A stretch of 41,908 nt of DNA from CADEFX01 sp050260355. Its GTDB lineage: Bacteria > Pseudomonadota > Alphaproteobacteria > Rhizobiales > Hyphomicrobiaceae. The notes under the pieces are model-generated. The model was not told the origin of the DNA. It did no database searches and worked only from the letters and a program-made list of their open reading frames with translations. A program made the translations under genes and the position numbers. The stretch is from positions 1 to 41,908 of the forward strand of contig JBLNBZ010000051.1 in the NCBI GenBank assembly GCA_050260355.1. The letters are read 5' to 3'. This document shows, piece by piece, positions 32,228-41,320 of the stretch. Every line of letters begins with the position of its first letter. Position 1 is the first letter of the stretch.

Positions 32228-34018
32228 GTGGCCGTCCGCCAGCTCACGCCCGAGACGATCAACCGCATCGCCGCCGGCGAGGTGATCGAGCGGCCGGCTA
32301 GCGTCGTCAAGGAGCTGGTCGAGAACGCCATCGATGCCGGTGCCCGACGCATCGAGATCGTCGCCGCGGGCGGCGGGTTATCGCTACTGCGGGTCACCGA
32401 TGACGGATGCGGCATGAGCCCCGCGGATCTGTCGCTCGCGGTCGAGCGGCATGCCACCTCCAAGCTCAGCGACGAGGACCTCTTCAATATCGCTACGCTG
32501 GGCTTTCGCGGCGAGGCACTGCCCTCGATCGGCGCTGTATCGAGCCTGACGATCAGGACACGACAGCAGGAGGCGGTGCACGGGCTGGAGCTTCTGGTCG
32601 ATCGCGGCGTCAAAGGCGCAGTCGCGCCAGCCGCCATGAACTGCGGCACCAGCGTCGAGGTGCGCGACCTGTTCTCGGCCACGCCGGCGCGCCTCAAGTT
32701 CATGAAATCGGAGCGCGCGGAAAACCAGGCCATTTCCGAGATCGTGAAACGGTTGGCGATGGCGCATCCCGCGATCGCGTTCTCGCTGACGACCGGGGAG
32801 CGAGCCGGCCTGACGCTGTCCGCCTGCCCGCCCGGAGCCGACGGTCAACTGCAGCGCCTCGGGCGCATCATGGGGCGGGAGTTTCTGGACGACGCGTTGC
32901 TGATCGATGGGGCACGCGACGGCGTGCGCGTCTCAGGCTTTGCCGGCCTTCCCACGCTGCATCGTCCCGACAGCGGCCTGCAGTTCCTGTTCGTGAACGG
33001 CCGACCGGTGCGCGACCGTCTGCTGCTCGGCGCCGTGCGCGCGGCCTACGGCGACCTGCTGCCCAAGGGGCGCCACCCGCTGCTCGCGATCTTCGTGGCG
33101 CTCGATCCGCGCGAGGTCGATGTCAACGTGCATCCGACCAAGGCGGAGGTGCGCTTCCGCGACGCGGCGCTGGTCCGAAGCCTCGTCATCGGCGGCCTGC
33201 GGCATGCGCTGGAGCAGGCCGGGCACCGCGCGAGCGCGCAAGGCGGCGCGCGCATGCTGGAGACCCTGGCTCGGGCTCCCGCACCAAGCGCCGGCGGGTG
33301 GGCTCCAAGGCAAGGCGCTGCGGTGACGGGCCCGCGGCCGGCCTCGGGCTTTTCCGAGGCGATGCAGGCTCCGCTCACAGACATCGACCAGCCCAGTGCG
33401 AAGGCTGCGGCCGAGCCGGCGCCCGAGGATCTCCTCGATCGGCCGCTCGGCGCCGCACGGGTGCAGTTGCATGAGACCTACATCGTGGCGGAGACCCGCG
33501 ATTCGGTCGTCATCGTCGATCAGCATGCGGCCCACGAACGGCTCGTCTACGAGCGCATGAAGGCGATGCTGGCGAACGGCGGCGTGCCACGCCAGGGTCT
33601 GCTGATCCCCGAGATCGTGGAGCTCGATGCGGATGAGGTGGAGGCCCTGGCCGAGGCGGCGCCGCAGCTCGCCCGGCTCGGGCTCAGCGTCGAGGCGTTC
33701 GGGCCAGGCGCGGTGATCGTGCGCGAGGTGCCGGCGCTGCTGGGCGAGACCGACGTCAAGGGGCTCGTCCGGGACCTTGCCCGGGAGGTGGCGGGCGAGC
33801 TCGCCGAGGGCATCCTGCAGCAGCGGCTCGAAGCGGTGTGCGCAAGCATGGCCTGCCACGGCAGTGTGAGAGCGGGACGACGGCTGACGGCGGAAGAGAT
33901 GAACGCCCTCCTGCGCGAGATGGAAGCCACTCCCCATTCCGGGCAGTGCAACCACGGACGGCCGACCTACGTCGAGCTCAGACGCGCCGATATCGAGCGG
34001 CTGTTCGGACGCCGCTGA
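32228..34018 (+). CDS. mutL: DNA mismatch repair protein MutL
   Basis: A 596-aa MutL. The GHKL ATPase domain has NRIAAGEVIERPASVVKELV, ENAIDAGA, DDGCGM and the LGFRGEALPSIG lid. The C-terminal dimerisation domain contains DQHAAHERLVYE (from residue 431), which matches the endonuclease motif DQHA-x2-E-x4-E, and later ACHGSVRAGRRL and CNHGRPTY. So it is likely a nicking MutL, as in species without MutH. The GTG start has GGGAG 6 nt upstream. Its stop lies 3 nt from that of the convergent DMT transporter gene. Confidence 0.97.
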   Translation: MAVRQLTPETINRIAAGEVIERPASVVKELVENAIDAGARRIEIVAAGGGLSLLRVTDDGCGMSPADLSLAVERHATSKLSDEDLFNIATLGFRGEALPSIGAVSSLTIRTRQQEAVHGLELLVDRGVKGAVAPAAMNCGTSVEVRDLFSATPARLKFMKSERAENQAISEIVKRLAMAHPAIAFSLTTGERAGLTLSACPPGADGQLQRLGRIMGREFLDDALLIDGARDGVRVSGFAGLPTLHRPDSGLQFLFVNGRPVRDRLLLGAVRAAYGDLLPKGRHPLLAIFVALDPREVDVNVHPTKAEVRFRDAALVRSLVIGGLRHALEQAGHRASAQGGARMLETLARAPAPSAGGWAPRQGAAVTGPRPASGFSEAMQAPLTDIDQPSAKAAAEPAPEDLLDRPLGAARVQLHETYIVAETRDSVVIVDQHAAHERLVYERMKAMLANGGVPRQGLLIPEIVELDADEVEALAEAAPQLARLGLSVEAFGPGAVIVREVPALLGETDVKGLVRDLAREVAGELAEGILQQRLEAVCASMACHGSVRAGRRLTAEEMNALLREMEATPHSGQCNHGRPTYVELRRADIERLFGRR

Positions 34019-34021
34019 CCT

Positions 34022-35020
34022 CTACCCCTGTCGCGCTGCCATCTTGGCGCGCGCACCGAGCAGCAGCACGAACACGCCGGATATGACCACGGCCATCGCC
34101 GGCCAGATGCGCCAGTCCACCGGCATCGGTCGCAGCACTCCGCAGGCCGTGGCCAGCTCTTGAGCGATGAGCGTCGCGAGCGGAGTGAAGGCGGTCACCG
34201 CAATGAAATTTCCAGTTCCGATTTTGACGACCGAGGAGAAGGCCAGGTACTGCATGGCCGTCAGCACTGCGGCGCCGACGAGCACGCTCACCAGCAACGT
34301 CGGCAGGTGCAGGAAATCGTCGAGCGTCGGCAGCCAGTGGCTGGCGTGCAGGATGCCGACATGCGCGAGCGCCATGAGGAGGACGACCAACAGCGCACCC
34401 GCGCTCGATGTGACCGCCAGAACCAGTCCCGTTATGCGCATCTTCTCGACCACGGTCTGCGCGCGCCGGTTCCAGGGGTGGAATTCGGTGGCGAACGTTC
34501 GCATGCACATGACGAAGGCGCTGGCGAAGGCGAGCGATACGCCGGCGACCACGCGCGATGGATCGAGACCGATGACCATCCAGAGGACGCCGGCGGTCAC
34601 GATCAGGGCACCCAGCACCTCGCCGGCGGATGGCGTGCGAACCCCGAGCGATAAGCCCATTGCCATGGACACTGGTACGGCCAGGCGCGTCAGCACGCTC
34701 GCCTCGGCCGGCGTCACGTACCAAATCAGCAGGAAATAGAAGGCCTCCATGCCGATGATGCCGGAGCCGACGAGCCAGCTCTGCGGTGCGCTGATGATGC
34801 GCACTGCATCGGGCCCAGGCCCCGTCACCGCAACGAGCGTCGCCGCAGCAATCAGCATGGCATAAACAATAAAGACCACAGGATGCGCGCCGACCGCGTG
34901 CGCCCCGACGTAGCTGAGATTGAGCACTGAGATCGTCAGAACGAACAGGGCGGCTTCGATCCAGCCGCTCCTGCCGCCTCGCGACGTGGCGGACCCCTCC
35001 CCGGTTGCGCTCGACGTCAT
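34022..35020 (-). CDS. EamA/DMT family transporter
   Basis: A 332-aa integral membrane protein with about ten hydrophobic segments arranged as two repeats, the typical EamA layout. Indicative stretches are WYVTPAEASVLTRLAVPVSMAMGLSLGVRTPSAGEVLGA in the first half and FSSVVKIGTGNFIAVTAFTPLATLIAQ in the second. The family exports or imports amino acids, nucleosides or other small molecules; the substrate is unknown. The N-terminal Ser/Gly-rich extension is cytoplasmic by inference. It reads in the same direction as rsmD and rluB just upstream. Confidence 0.88.
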   Translation of the reverse strand: MTSSATGEGSATSRGGRSGWIEAALFVLTISVLNLSYVGAHAVGAHPVVFIVYAMLIAAATLVAVTGPGPDAVRIISAPQSWLVGSGIIGMEAFYFLLIWYVTPAEASVLTRLAVPVSMAMGLSLGVRTPSAGEVLGALIVTAGVLWMVIGLDPSRVVAGVSLAFASAFVMCMRTFATEFHPWNRRAQTVVEKMRITGLVLAVTSSAGALLVVLLMALAHVGILHASHWLPTLDDFLHLPTLLVSVLVGAAVLTAMQYLAFSSVVKIGTGNFIAVTAFTPLATLIAQELATACGVLRPMPVDWRIWPAMAVVISGVFVLLLGARAKMAARQG

Positions 35021-35029
35021 TGCCGCCTT

Positions 35030-35596
35030 TTAACCTCGTCCCCGGTAGCGGGCAAAGACGGCCTGTGTATCACCCCAGCGGCGCTGGTCCAGCACCGAGA
35101 AGCCGTCAGGCCAGTGCACCGCAACATCGGCACGCTCCTCGACAACGATCATAGCGCCCTCGGTGAGCCAGCCGCCCGCCGAAGCCGCGGCAAGCGCGCG
35201 CTCGGCGAGCCCCTGGGCATAGGGCGGATCGAGAAAGGCGAGGTCGAAGGGCTCGGTGCTCCCGGCCCGCGGGAGAGACGCCGCGTCGAGGCCGGTGATA
35301 CGGGTCGATTGAGACAGATCGAGCGCGTCGATATTGCTGCGGATCAGGGCGCGCGCCTTGGAGCTGCGCTCCACGAACTCGCAGAAGGCGGCACCGCGCG
35401 AGAGGGCCTCGATGCCCATGGCGCCCGTGCCGGCGAACAGGTCGAGCACGCGCGTGCCGTCGATCGCGAAGCCGTCGACCGCATGCACCAGGATGTTGAA
35501 GATGGCACCCCGGACCCGGTCCGATGTCGGGCGAGTGCCTAGGCCACTGGGGCCGGCCAACGTGCGCCCGCTGAGCCTGCCGGCAACGATCCTCAC
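35030..35596 (-). CDS. rsmD: 16S rRNA (guanine(966)-N(2))-methyltransferase
   Basis: A 188-aa RsmD that methylates G966 of 16S rRNA with S-adenosylmethionine. It starts MRIVAGRLSGRTLAGP, has the SAM loop VLDLFAGTGAMGIEALSRGA, and the target-base motif DPPY in LAFLDPPYAQG. The start is a GTG overlapping the rluB stop (GTGA), so the gene is translationally coupled to rluB. The DMT gene follows after 9 nt. Confidence 0.96.
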   Translation of the reverse strand: MRIVAGRLSGRTLAGPSGLGTRPTSDRVRGAIFNILVHAVDGFAIDGTRVLDLFAGTGAMGIEALSRGAAFCEFVERSSKARALIRSNIDALDLSQSTRITGLDAASLPRAGSTEPFDLAFLDPPYAQGLAERALAAASAGGWLTEGAMIVVEERADVAVHWPDGFSVLDQRRWGDTQAVFARYRGRG

Positions 35597-36552
35597 GCGC
35601 TCTTGTCTCCGCCACCGCCCTTCCTACGGGCGCGCTGCTCGCGTTGCGCATCGGCATCCTCGAGCAGGCCCAGCGCGCGCGCCAGCTTGTGGCCGAGCTG
35701 GTCGGCAAGCACGCGCCGGCGCACGGGCTCCACGGCGCCCGGGGCCAGGTCGAGAAGCTGGAACGGCCCGAACGAGATGCGGATCAGCCGGTTCACCGAC
35801 AGGCCGAGCGTCGCCATGACCTTGCGCACCTCCCTGTTCTTGCCCTCGCGCAGGCCGATGGTGAGCCACACGTTGCTGCCCTGCTCTTTGTCGAGCGTTG
35901 CCTCGATGGGGCCGTAGCGCATACCGTCGATCTCGATGCCCCCCTTCAGCCGCTCGAGATCGGCCTGCGTCACCCGGCCATGCGCCCGCACGCGGTAGCG
36001 CCTGAGCCAGCCCGTCGCCGGCAGCTCCAGGTGCCGCGCCAGCTCGCCGTCGTTGGTGAGCAGCAGCAGCCCCTCCGTATTGAAATCCAGCCGCCCCACC
36101 GAGACGACGCGCGGCATCTCGGGCGGCAGCTTCTCGAATACGGTCGGACGGCCCTGAGGATCGCGGTGCGTGGTCACGAGTCCCCTGGGCTTGTGGTAGC
36201 GCCACAGCCGCGCCGGCTCGGCCGCCGGAAGGGGCCGGCCATCGACGAGAACGTGATCGCCTGGCCCGACGTCACGCACCGGGCTCGTCAGAACCTCGCC
36301 ATTGACGGTCACGCGCCCCGCCTCGATCCAGCGGTCGGCCTCGCGCCGCGAGCACAGCCCCGCCCGCGCCATGGCCTTGGCAATGCGCATCGTCGCGGCC
36401 GGAGCGCCCACGGGCATCCCGCGCAAAACGGCCGGGCCACGCGCCACGGACCGAGGGCCAGCGCCCGCCTCGGGCTGAGGGCGCTCGGGCCGGGGACCCG
36501 ACTTGCCCCTCCAGGCGCCGGCTTGGCGTTGACCGGGGCGCCTCTTGCGCAT
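35593..36552 (-). CDS. rluB: 23S rRNA pseudouridine synthase RluB-type
   Basis: A 319-aa RsuA/RluB/E/F-type pseudouridine synthase. An S4 RNA-binding domain (MRIAKAMARAGLCSRREADRWI, VTVNGE) is followed by the catalytic domain with GRLDFNTEGLLLLTNDGELA, whose Asp forms the transient adduct, and EGKNREVRKVMATLGLSVNRLIRISFGPF. The N-terminal extension of about 54 aa is Arg/Pro/Gly-rich and probably disordered, as often seen in Alphaproteobacteria. The C-terminal tail is also basic. The ATG at 36552 was chosen over an upstream one at 36624 since that would overlap the divergent tadA start. Whether it is strictly RluB (U2605) is inferred. Confidence 0.9.
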   Translation of the reverse strand: MRKRRPGQRQAGAWRGKSGPRPERPQPEAGAGPRSVARGPAVLRGMPVGAPAATMRIAKAMARAGLCSRREADRWIEAGRVTVNGEVLTSPVRDVGPGDHVLVDGRPLPAAEPARLWRYHKPRGLVTTHRDPQGRPTVFEKLPPEMPRVVSVGRLDFNTEGLLLLTNDGELARHLELPATGWLRRYRVRAHGRVTQADLERLKGGIEIDGMRYGPIEATLDKEQGSNVWLTIGLREGKNREVRKVMATLGLSVNRLIRISFGPFQLLDLAPGAVEPVRRRVLADQLGHKLARALGLLEDADAQREQRARRKGGGGDKSA

Positions 36553-36597
36553 GTTATGCACCCACAAACGTCCTGAGGAATCGATCGAGGAGCCGTT

Positions 36598-37056
36598 ATG
36601 GCACCGCCGGGCCAGATGAGCCATATGCAGCGCGCGCTAGCCGAGGCCAGGGCGGCTGCTGGGCGTGGCGAGGTGCCGGTGGGGGCGCTCGTCGTTTCGA
36701 GCGAGGGGCAGGTGCTGGCAGCGGCCGGCAATCGCACGCGCGAGCTCAGGGACCCGACGGCGCATGCCGAGATGCTCGCCATCCGGGCCGCCTGCGCTGC
36801 GACCGGCGAGGAGCGGCTTGCCGGCTGCGATCTCTACGTGACGCTCGAGCCTTGCCCGATGTGCGCTGCCGCAATCTCGTTCGCGCGCATCCGCAGGCTC
36901 TATTTCGGTGCCTCCGACCCGAAGGGCGGCGGCGTCGAGCATGGCGCGCGCGTCTTCAGCCACGCGACCTGCCATCACGCGCCCGAGGTGTACGGCGGAT
37001 TCGAGGCGGACGCGGCAGGCGAGCTGCTGACAGCCTTTTTCGCGGCCCGTCGCTAG
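36598..37056 (+). CDS. tadA: tRNA-specific adenosine deaminase
   Basis: TadA deaminates A34 of tRNA-Arg(ACG) to inosine. The 152-aa protein carries the zinc and catalytic motifs HAE (His56-Glu58 in PTAHAEMLAIR) and PCPMC (Cys86, Cys89) in TLEPCPMCAAAI, with the GASDPKGGGVEHG segment typical of TadA. GAGGAG precedes the ATG. It is divergent from rluB with 45 nt between starts. The last 100 nt overlap the convergent HEXXH-protein gene. Confidence 0.95.
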   Translation: MAPPGQMSHMQRALAEARAAAGRGEVPVGALVVSSEGQVLAAAGNRTRELRDPTAHAEMLAIRAACAATGEERLAGCDLYVTLEPCPMCAAAISFARIRRLYFGASDPKGGGVEHGARVFSHATCHHAPEVYGGFEADAAGELLTAFFAARR

Positions 37057-37654
37057 GTTGCCTGGACAGCCGGCCCGCGGTAGCAGCGACCTCCTGCGGG
37101 GACAGGATCGGTACAATGCCGTGCTCGCGGTAGAGGCGACCCAGCGGCTCGGCGTCGGCGATCACCGTGCGATAGATCCACCGATAGCCCCACTGGGTGT
37201 CGGCGATAGCGATCGCCCGCTCGCGGCCGATCAGCTCCGACAAAGCCTCGATCTCGAGCCAGCATACGACGAGATGCAGATAGGTCTGCTCATAGTTGCG
37301 GGCACCCTCCGGCAACCGGGTCGGCGCCTTCGGATAGCGACGCACCAGCTCGTCGAAGAAGGGGGCGACGGGATCGTGGTCAGGACCCCCGAGCTGCCAC
37401 AGGTACCAGTGCATCTGCTCGTGAATGTAGGTCGCAAGCAGCAGATCCTCGGTCTCGGCGAAGCGCGTCCCCAGCGTCAGGATCGGATGGCTGTGCGTGG
37501 GGCCTGCGGGGACGATGCGTACGTGCTGCGTGAACTCGAAGCGGGCCAGATCGTGGCGCTTGCGCAAGGCGCTCAGCAGATCGCGGATGCGCGCGGCCTC
37601 GCGCTCGGCTTGGCTCAAATCGATATCGATGCGGAATCCATCTCCGCGCGCCAT
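36956..37654 (-). CDS. Hypothetical protein with HEXXH zinc motif
   Basis: A 232-aa protein with HEQMH at residues 78-82 in ATYIHEQMHWYLWQLGG, the form of a gluzincin or related metallopeptidase active site; a downstream ligand could be the Glu in LVVCWLEIEALSEL. The family is not recognised. Residues from about 200 on are Arg/Pro-rich and read antisense to tadA, so the natural product may end near there and the current stop may be a fortuitous extension. The ATG has AGGAGG about 10 nt upstream. No signal peptide is visible. Confidence 0.72.
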   Translation of the reverse strand: MARGDGFRIDIDLSQAEREAARIRDLLSALRKRHDLARFEFTQHVRIVPAGPTHSHPILTLGTRFAETEDLLLATYIHEQMHWYLWQLGGPDHDPVAPFFDELVRRYPKAPTRLPEGARNYEQTYLHLVVCWLEIEALSELIGRERAIAIADTQWGYRWIYRTVIADAEPLGRLYREHGIVPILSPQEVAATAGRLSRQPSDGPRKRLSAARLPRPPRIRRTPRARDGRSRG

Positions 37655-37826
37655 CTTGCCCCCCGCCTCCTGGGCGCAGAGATGGCTTAACGGGCGCGAG
37701 CCGGGAATGTGGCGCTTCAGCCGCTGTGGAAAGAAAGACGAGCAGAATCAGAACGCGGCCACTTCTCACAGGACCGCCTCTGATATAGGCGTGCAAGCCC
37801 GGCGTCGGGCTGACCGAACGCGGCCT

Positions 37827-40208
37827 TTAGGCTGCGCGCTCCGTCTCCTCCGCCGATCGCAGGGCATGTGCAAAGAAGAGCTCTTCCAACTCCTCGGCCG
37901 GCCTGGGCGGACCGAAGATGAAGCCCTGCACCTCGGTGCATCCCTCCGCGCGGACCGACTTCAGCTGCTCCTCGGTCTCGACACCCTCGGCCGTCATCAC
38001 CATGCCGAGCGTCGTGCCCATCTGCGCAACCGCCCGCACAATCGCTAGCCCGACATCGCCATCCACCGAGAGCGAGCTCACGAAGGAACGGTCGATCTTG
38101 ATCTTGTTGAACGGGAAGCGGCGCAGATGGCCGAGCGAGGACCGGCCGGCGCCGAAATCGTCGAGCGCAATCTTTATGCCCACGTTTTGCAGCTGCCGCA
38201 GCGTTTTCAGCACGCTCTCGGTCTGCTCCAGCAGCGCGGCCTCGGTAATCTCCAGCTCCACCCGGCTGGGCGCGATGCCGGACATGGCAATAGCATTGAA
38301 GACGGCGGGCAACAGCGTCGTCGCCTTGAGCTGCGCCGGTGAAAGGTTGATGGCAACCTTGAAATGCTCGGGCCACTTGGCGGCCTGCTCGCACGCCTCC
38401 TGCAGCACCCACTCGCCGACCGGGATCATGAAGCCGGTCTCCTCGGCCACCGGCATGAACTCGGACGGGTGGATAATCCCGCGCTGAGGATGCCGCCAGC
38501 GCAGGAGCGCCTCGAATCCGGAAGGCTCGTTGCGATCGACGTTGATGATCGGCTGATAATGGAGCTCGAACTCCCCGTTGATCACGGCGGCCCGCAAGTC
38601 CATCTCGAGAGCGCGGCGCGCCTGCATGCGCTCATCCATCTCCCGCTCGAAGAAACAGTACACGCCACGCCCTTCCGCCTTGGCGCGGTACAGCGCCATG
38701 TCGGCCTGCATGAAGAGCAGGTTGGAATCCGCCGCGTCTCGGGGTGCGAGCGCAACACCGACGCTGACGCCGATCAGCACCTGATGCTCGTTGATGACGT
38801 AAGGAGCGCTGATCGCGTCGATCAGGCGCGCGGCAAGCGCCTTGGCGCCGAACGGCTGACTGGCGCCGACCTGCAGGACCGCAAACTCGTCGCCGCCGAG
38901 CCGCGCCGCGGTGTCGCACTGGCGCACGCAGGCGCGCAGCCGGTCCGCCACGGCCTGGAGCAAGGCATCGCCGACCGGATGGCCCAGCGTGTCGTTGACG
39001 AGCTTGAAGCGGTCGAGATCGAGGCACAGCACGGCCACCGGCGAATGCTCGCTCACATCGGCCAGCGCTTGCTCCATGCGCTGGCGCATGAAGACGCGGT
39101 TGGGCAGATCCGTGAGCGCATCGTGGTGGGCCATGTGCGCGATCCTGGCCTCGTTGCGGCGCTGCTCGGTGAGATCGCGGAGGGTGTAGACCTCGTTGCC
39201 GCGGGAGCCGCTGGCGAAGGGCCGGCACATCACCTCGACCGCAATGCGCGCCCCGTGAGCTGCCTTCAGCACGCTCTCGGTCGTGAGCGAGCCCTCCTTC
39301 GGTGAGAGCGGCTGCCAGCCCTCGAGCAGGTCGCCGGCAACATGGCTGCCGACGAGCGCATCCAGCGGACGTCCGCTCAGCTCCAAGATGCGCCGATTGA
39401 CGTTTACGATCACGCCATCATTGGCAATGACGATCCCCTCACTGGCCGCATCGACAAGCTCGCGCACACCGGCGATGGCGGCGAGGCTCGACTGATGGTC
39501 GATCCAAGCGGCGGTGAGCCCGCCCAGCATGACCAGCAGCGTGAGGCCGGCGATCGCCAGCGCCAGAACCGGCAGATCGGTCGAAGCGGCCTGCACCACG
39601 ACGGTTGGATCGGGCACGATGCGGACGGCCGCCATCGCAATAAAGTGCAGGCTGCAAATGGCGGCGGCCAGAAGCGCGCCGCCCAGCGCTATCGCGCGTA
39701 AACCACGCTGCACATGAAATGCGAGCGAGGCAGCCGCGGCCAGGACCGTCGCGCAGGCGACGGCGACGGTCGCCAGCCAGGGGTCCCATTCCACCACGCC
39801 CGGCACGATCAGGGCCCACATGCCGATGAAATGCATCAGCGCGATGCCGACACCGATCACTGCGCCGCCGATGCCTGCCTCGATGCGCGGGCCCTGCGCA
39901 CAGATCATGAAACCGAGTGTCGTCGCAACGAAGGCAATGAGGAGGGAGCCGGCCGTCAGGACAGGATCGTAGCCGGTCGGCACGCCGGTCTTGTAGGCCA
40001 ACATCGCGACGAAATGGGTCGCCCAGATGCCGCACGCAGCGCAGCCGCCTGCCAGAAACAGCCAGCCAAGCCGGCTCAGCGCGCGGCACTCCGCCGCGCG
40101 CGAATAGATGCTGAAGGCGGTGCAGGACGTCGCGACGCACACCATGACGGCGAGCAACACGAGCCGATAGTCATGCTGAACCGCCAGGCATGCAAGTACG
40201 CGGTACAT
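37827..40208 (-). CDS. MHYT-PAS-GGDEF-EAL c-di-GMP signalling protein
   Basis: A 793-aa membrane protein. The N-terminal seven-helix MHYT sensor has the repeated motifs THFVAM (64-69), MHFIGM (125-130) and LHFIAM (187-192), thought to bind copper or small gases. A PAS domain follows (about 245-350). The GGDEF domain (about 360-520) has the intact GGDEF (438-442) and the RxxD inhibitory site (Arg429-Asp432). The EAL domain (about 535-780) has EAL at 566-568 (GFEALLRW), DDFGAGRSS and EVQGF. Both diguanylate cyclase and phosphodiesterase motifs are intact, so the net activity cannot be predicted. Confidence 0.96.
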   Translation of the reverse strand: MYRVLACLAVQHDYRLVLLAVMVCVATSCTAFSIYSRAAECRALSRLGWLFLAGGCAACGIWATHFVAMLAYKTGVPTGYDPVLTAGSLLIAFVATTLGFMICAQGPRIEAGIGGAVIGVGIALMHFIGMWALIVPGVVEWDPWLATVAVACATVLAAAASLAFHVQRGLRAIALGGALLAAAICSLHFIAMAAVRIVPDPTVVVQAASTDLPVLALAIAGLTLLVMLGGLTAAWIDHQSSLAAIAGVRELVDAASEGIVIANDGVIVNVNRRILELSGRPLDALVGSHVAGDLLEGWQPLSPKEGSLTTESVLKAAHGARIAVEVMCRPFASGSRGNEVYTLRDLTEQRRNEARIAHMAHHDALTDLPNRVFMRQRMEQALADVSEHSPVAVLCLDLDRFKLVNDTLGHPVGDALLQAVADRLRACVRQCDTAARLGGDEFAVLQVGASQPFGAKALAARLIDAISAPYVINEHQVLIGVSVGVALAPRDAADSNLLFMQADMALYRAKAEGRGVYCFFEREMDERMQARRALEMDLRAAVINGEFELHYQPIINVDRNEPSGFEALLRWRHPQRGIIHPSEFMPVAEETGFMIPVGEWVLQEACEQAAKWPEHFKVAINLSPAQLKATTLLPAVFNAIAMSGIAPSRVELEITEAALLEQTESVLKTLRQLQNVGIKIALDDFGAGRSSLGHLRRFPFNKIKIDRSFVSSLSVDGDVGLAIVRAVAQMGTTLGMVMTAEGVETEEQLKSVRAEGCTEVQGFIFGPPRPAEELEELFFAHALRSAEETERAA

Positions 40209-40309
40209 CCCTAGGCCCCGTCTGCCGACGCGCCATAGGCATATCCCCGCCCATTCAACGCGCGGTAAACCGCGTCTTGTCAGCTTTAGATATCAACCTT
40301 TACGAGAGC

Positions 40310-41293
40310 CTATCGGCGCCTGCGGCCCGGCAGGGCCAGCTTCAAGCGGCGCTTCTTGCGGCCCAGGGGGCGCGGCTCGGCCTGCGGCTCCGGCTCGGTC
40401 TCCTCGACGGTGGTGCTGCCCAGAAGGCGCTCAAGCTGCCGCTTCAAGGCCTGCTTTGCCGGCGCAGCGGCCGTTAGCACGTCTCTGAAGCGGTGGAATT
40501 GCAGCGCATGAAACGCGTACACGTCGACGTCGATATAGACATCGGGCCGGGACACCCTGAGCTTCTCGCGCACGATCGACCGCTGCAGGATCTGGGTCGC
40601 CGCAAAGAGGACCTCGAGCGCCCTGGGCCCGCCGGCGGCCTCCGCCTCCCGTGCTGCACCGGACACGTCGACAGCGACGGTAACGTCGGCATGGCCGGCG
40701 ACGAGATCGAAAGGCAATGGGTTGACGAGGCCGCCATCGACGAAGTGGCGACCGTCGATCACAACCGGCTGGAAGATCGCTGGCAGCGCGATGCTGGCCG
40801 CAACGGCCCGGCGGAGCGGACCCTCGCTCAACACGACCTGCGATTGGCTGTAAAAGTCCGTCGCCACCACCTGGAGCGGAATGGAGAGCCGGGAAAAGTC
40901 TTTCGGTATGCTTGAAGGAAAGAGAAGCTCGAGCAGGGCCTCCGGGTTCAGCAGGGCCGATCGCAGCGGCACAAAATTGAACAGCCTCTGAATCGGATCG
41001 GCACGCGCATTGATGAGCTGGCGCACGAGATCGAACCGCTGACCCAAGATCTCCTCGGTGTGAGCTCGGATCAGCGACGTCGACATGCCGGCGGCGTAGG
41101 CAGCACCAAAGATGGCACCGATCGAGGTGCCCGCGATCATCACGGGTCGAATTCCGAGCTCCTCGAAGACCTCCAGCATGAGGATGTGCGCAAGGCCGCG
41201 TGCGCCGCCGCCGCCGAGCGCAAGGGCCACGGTCGGCTGCTTGGCGGGTAGCCGATCCGGCTGGCGAGGCTCTAGCGCTTTGCTCATGGACAT
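40310..41293 (-). CDS. Patatin-like phospholipase family protein
   Basis: A patatin-type acyl hydrolase of about 327 aa. The oxyanion loop is ALGGGGARGLAHI, the nucleophile elbow is GTSIG with its catalytic Ser (near residue 57), and the partner Asp lies in FVDGGLVNPLP, giving the Ser-Asp dyad. This NTE/RssA-like group hydrolyses phospholipids or lysophospholipids. The C-terminal 45 residues are basic (LGRKKRRLKLALPGRRRR-like), an unusual tail that may bind membranes or nucleic acid. Several in-frame starts exist (GTG 41296, ATG 41293 and 41287). It follows the dehalogenase-like gene by 27 nt. Confidence 0.93.
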   Translation of the reverse strand: MSMSKALEPRQPDRLPAKQPTVALALGGGGARGLAHILMLEVFEELGIRPVMIAGTSIGAIFGAAYAAGMSTSLIRAHTEEILGQRFDLVRQLINARADPIQRLFNFVPLRSALLNPEALLELLFPSSIPKDFSRLSIPLQVVATDFYSQSQVVLSEGPLRRAVAASIALPAIFQPVVIDGRHFVDGGLVNPLPFDLVAGHADVTVAVDVSGAAREAEAAGGPRALEVLFAATQILQRSIVREKLRVSRPDVYIDVDVYAFHALQFHRFRDVLTAAAPAKQALKRQLERLLGSTTVEETEPEPQAEPRPLGRKKRRLKLALPGRRRR

Positions 41294-41320
41294 CACGGGC
41301 TGATGGGTGGAGTGGCGGTC

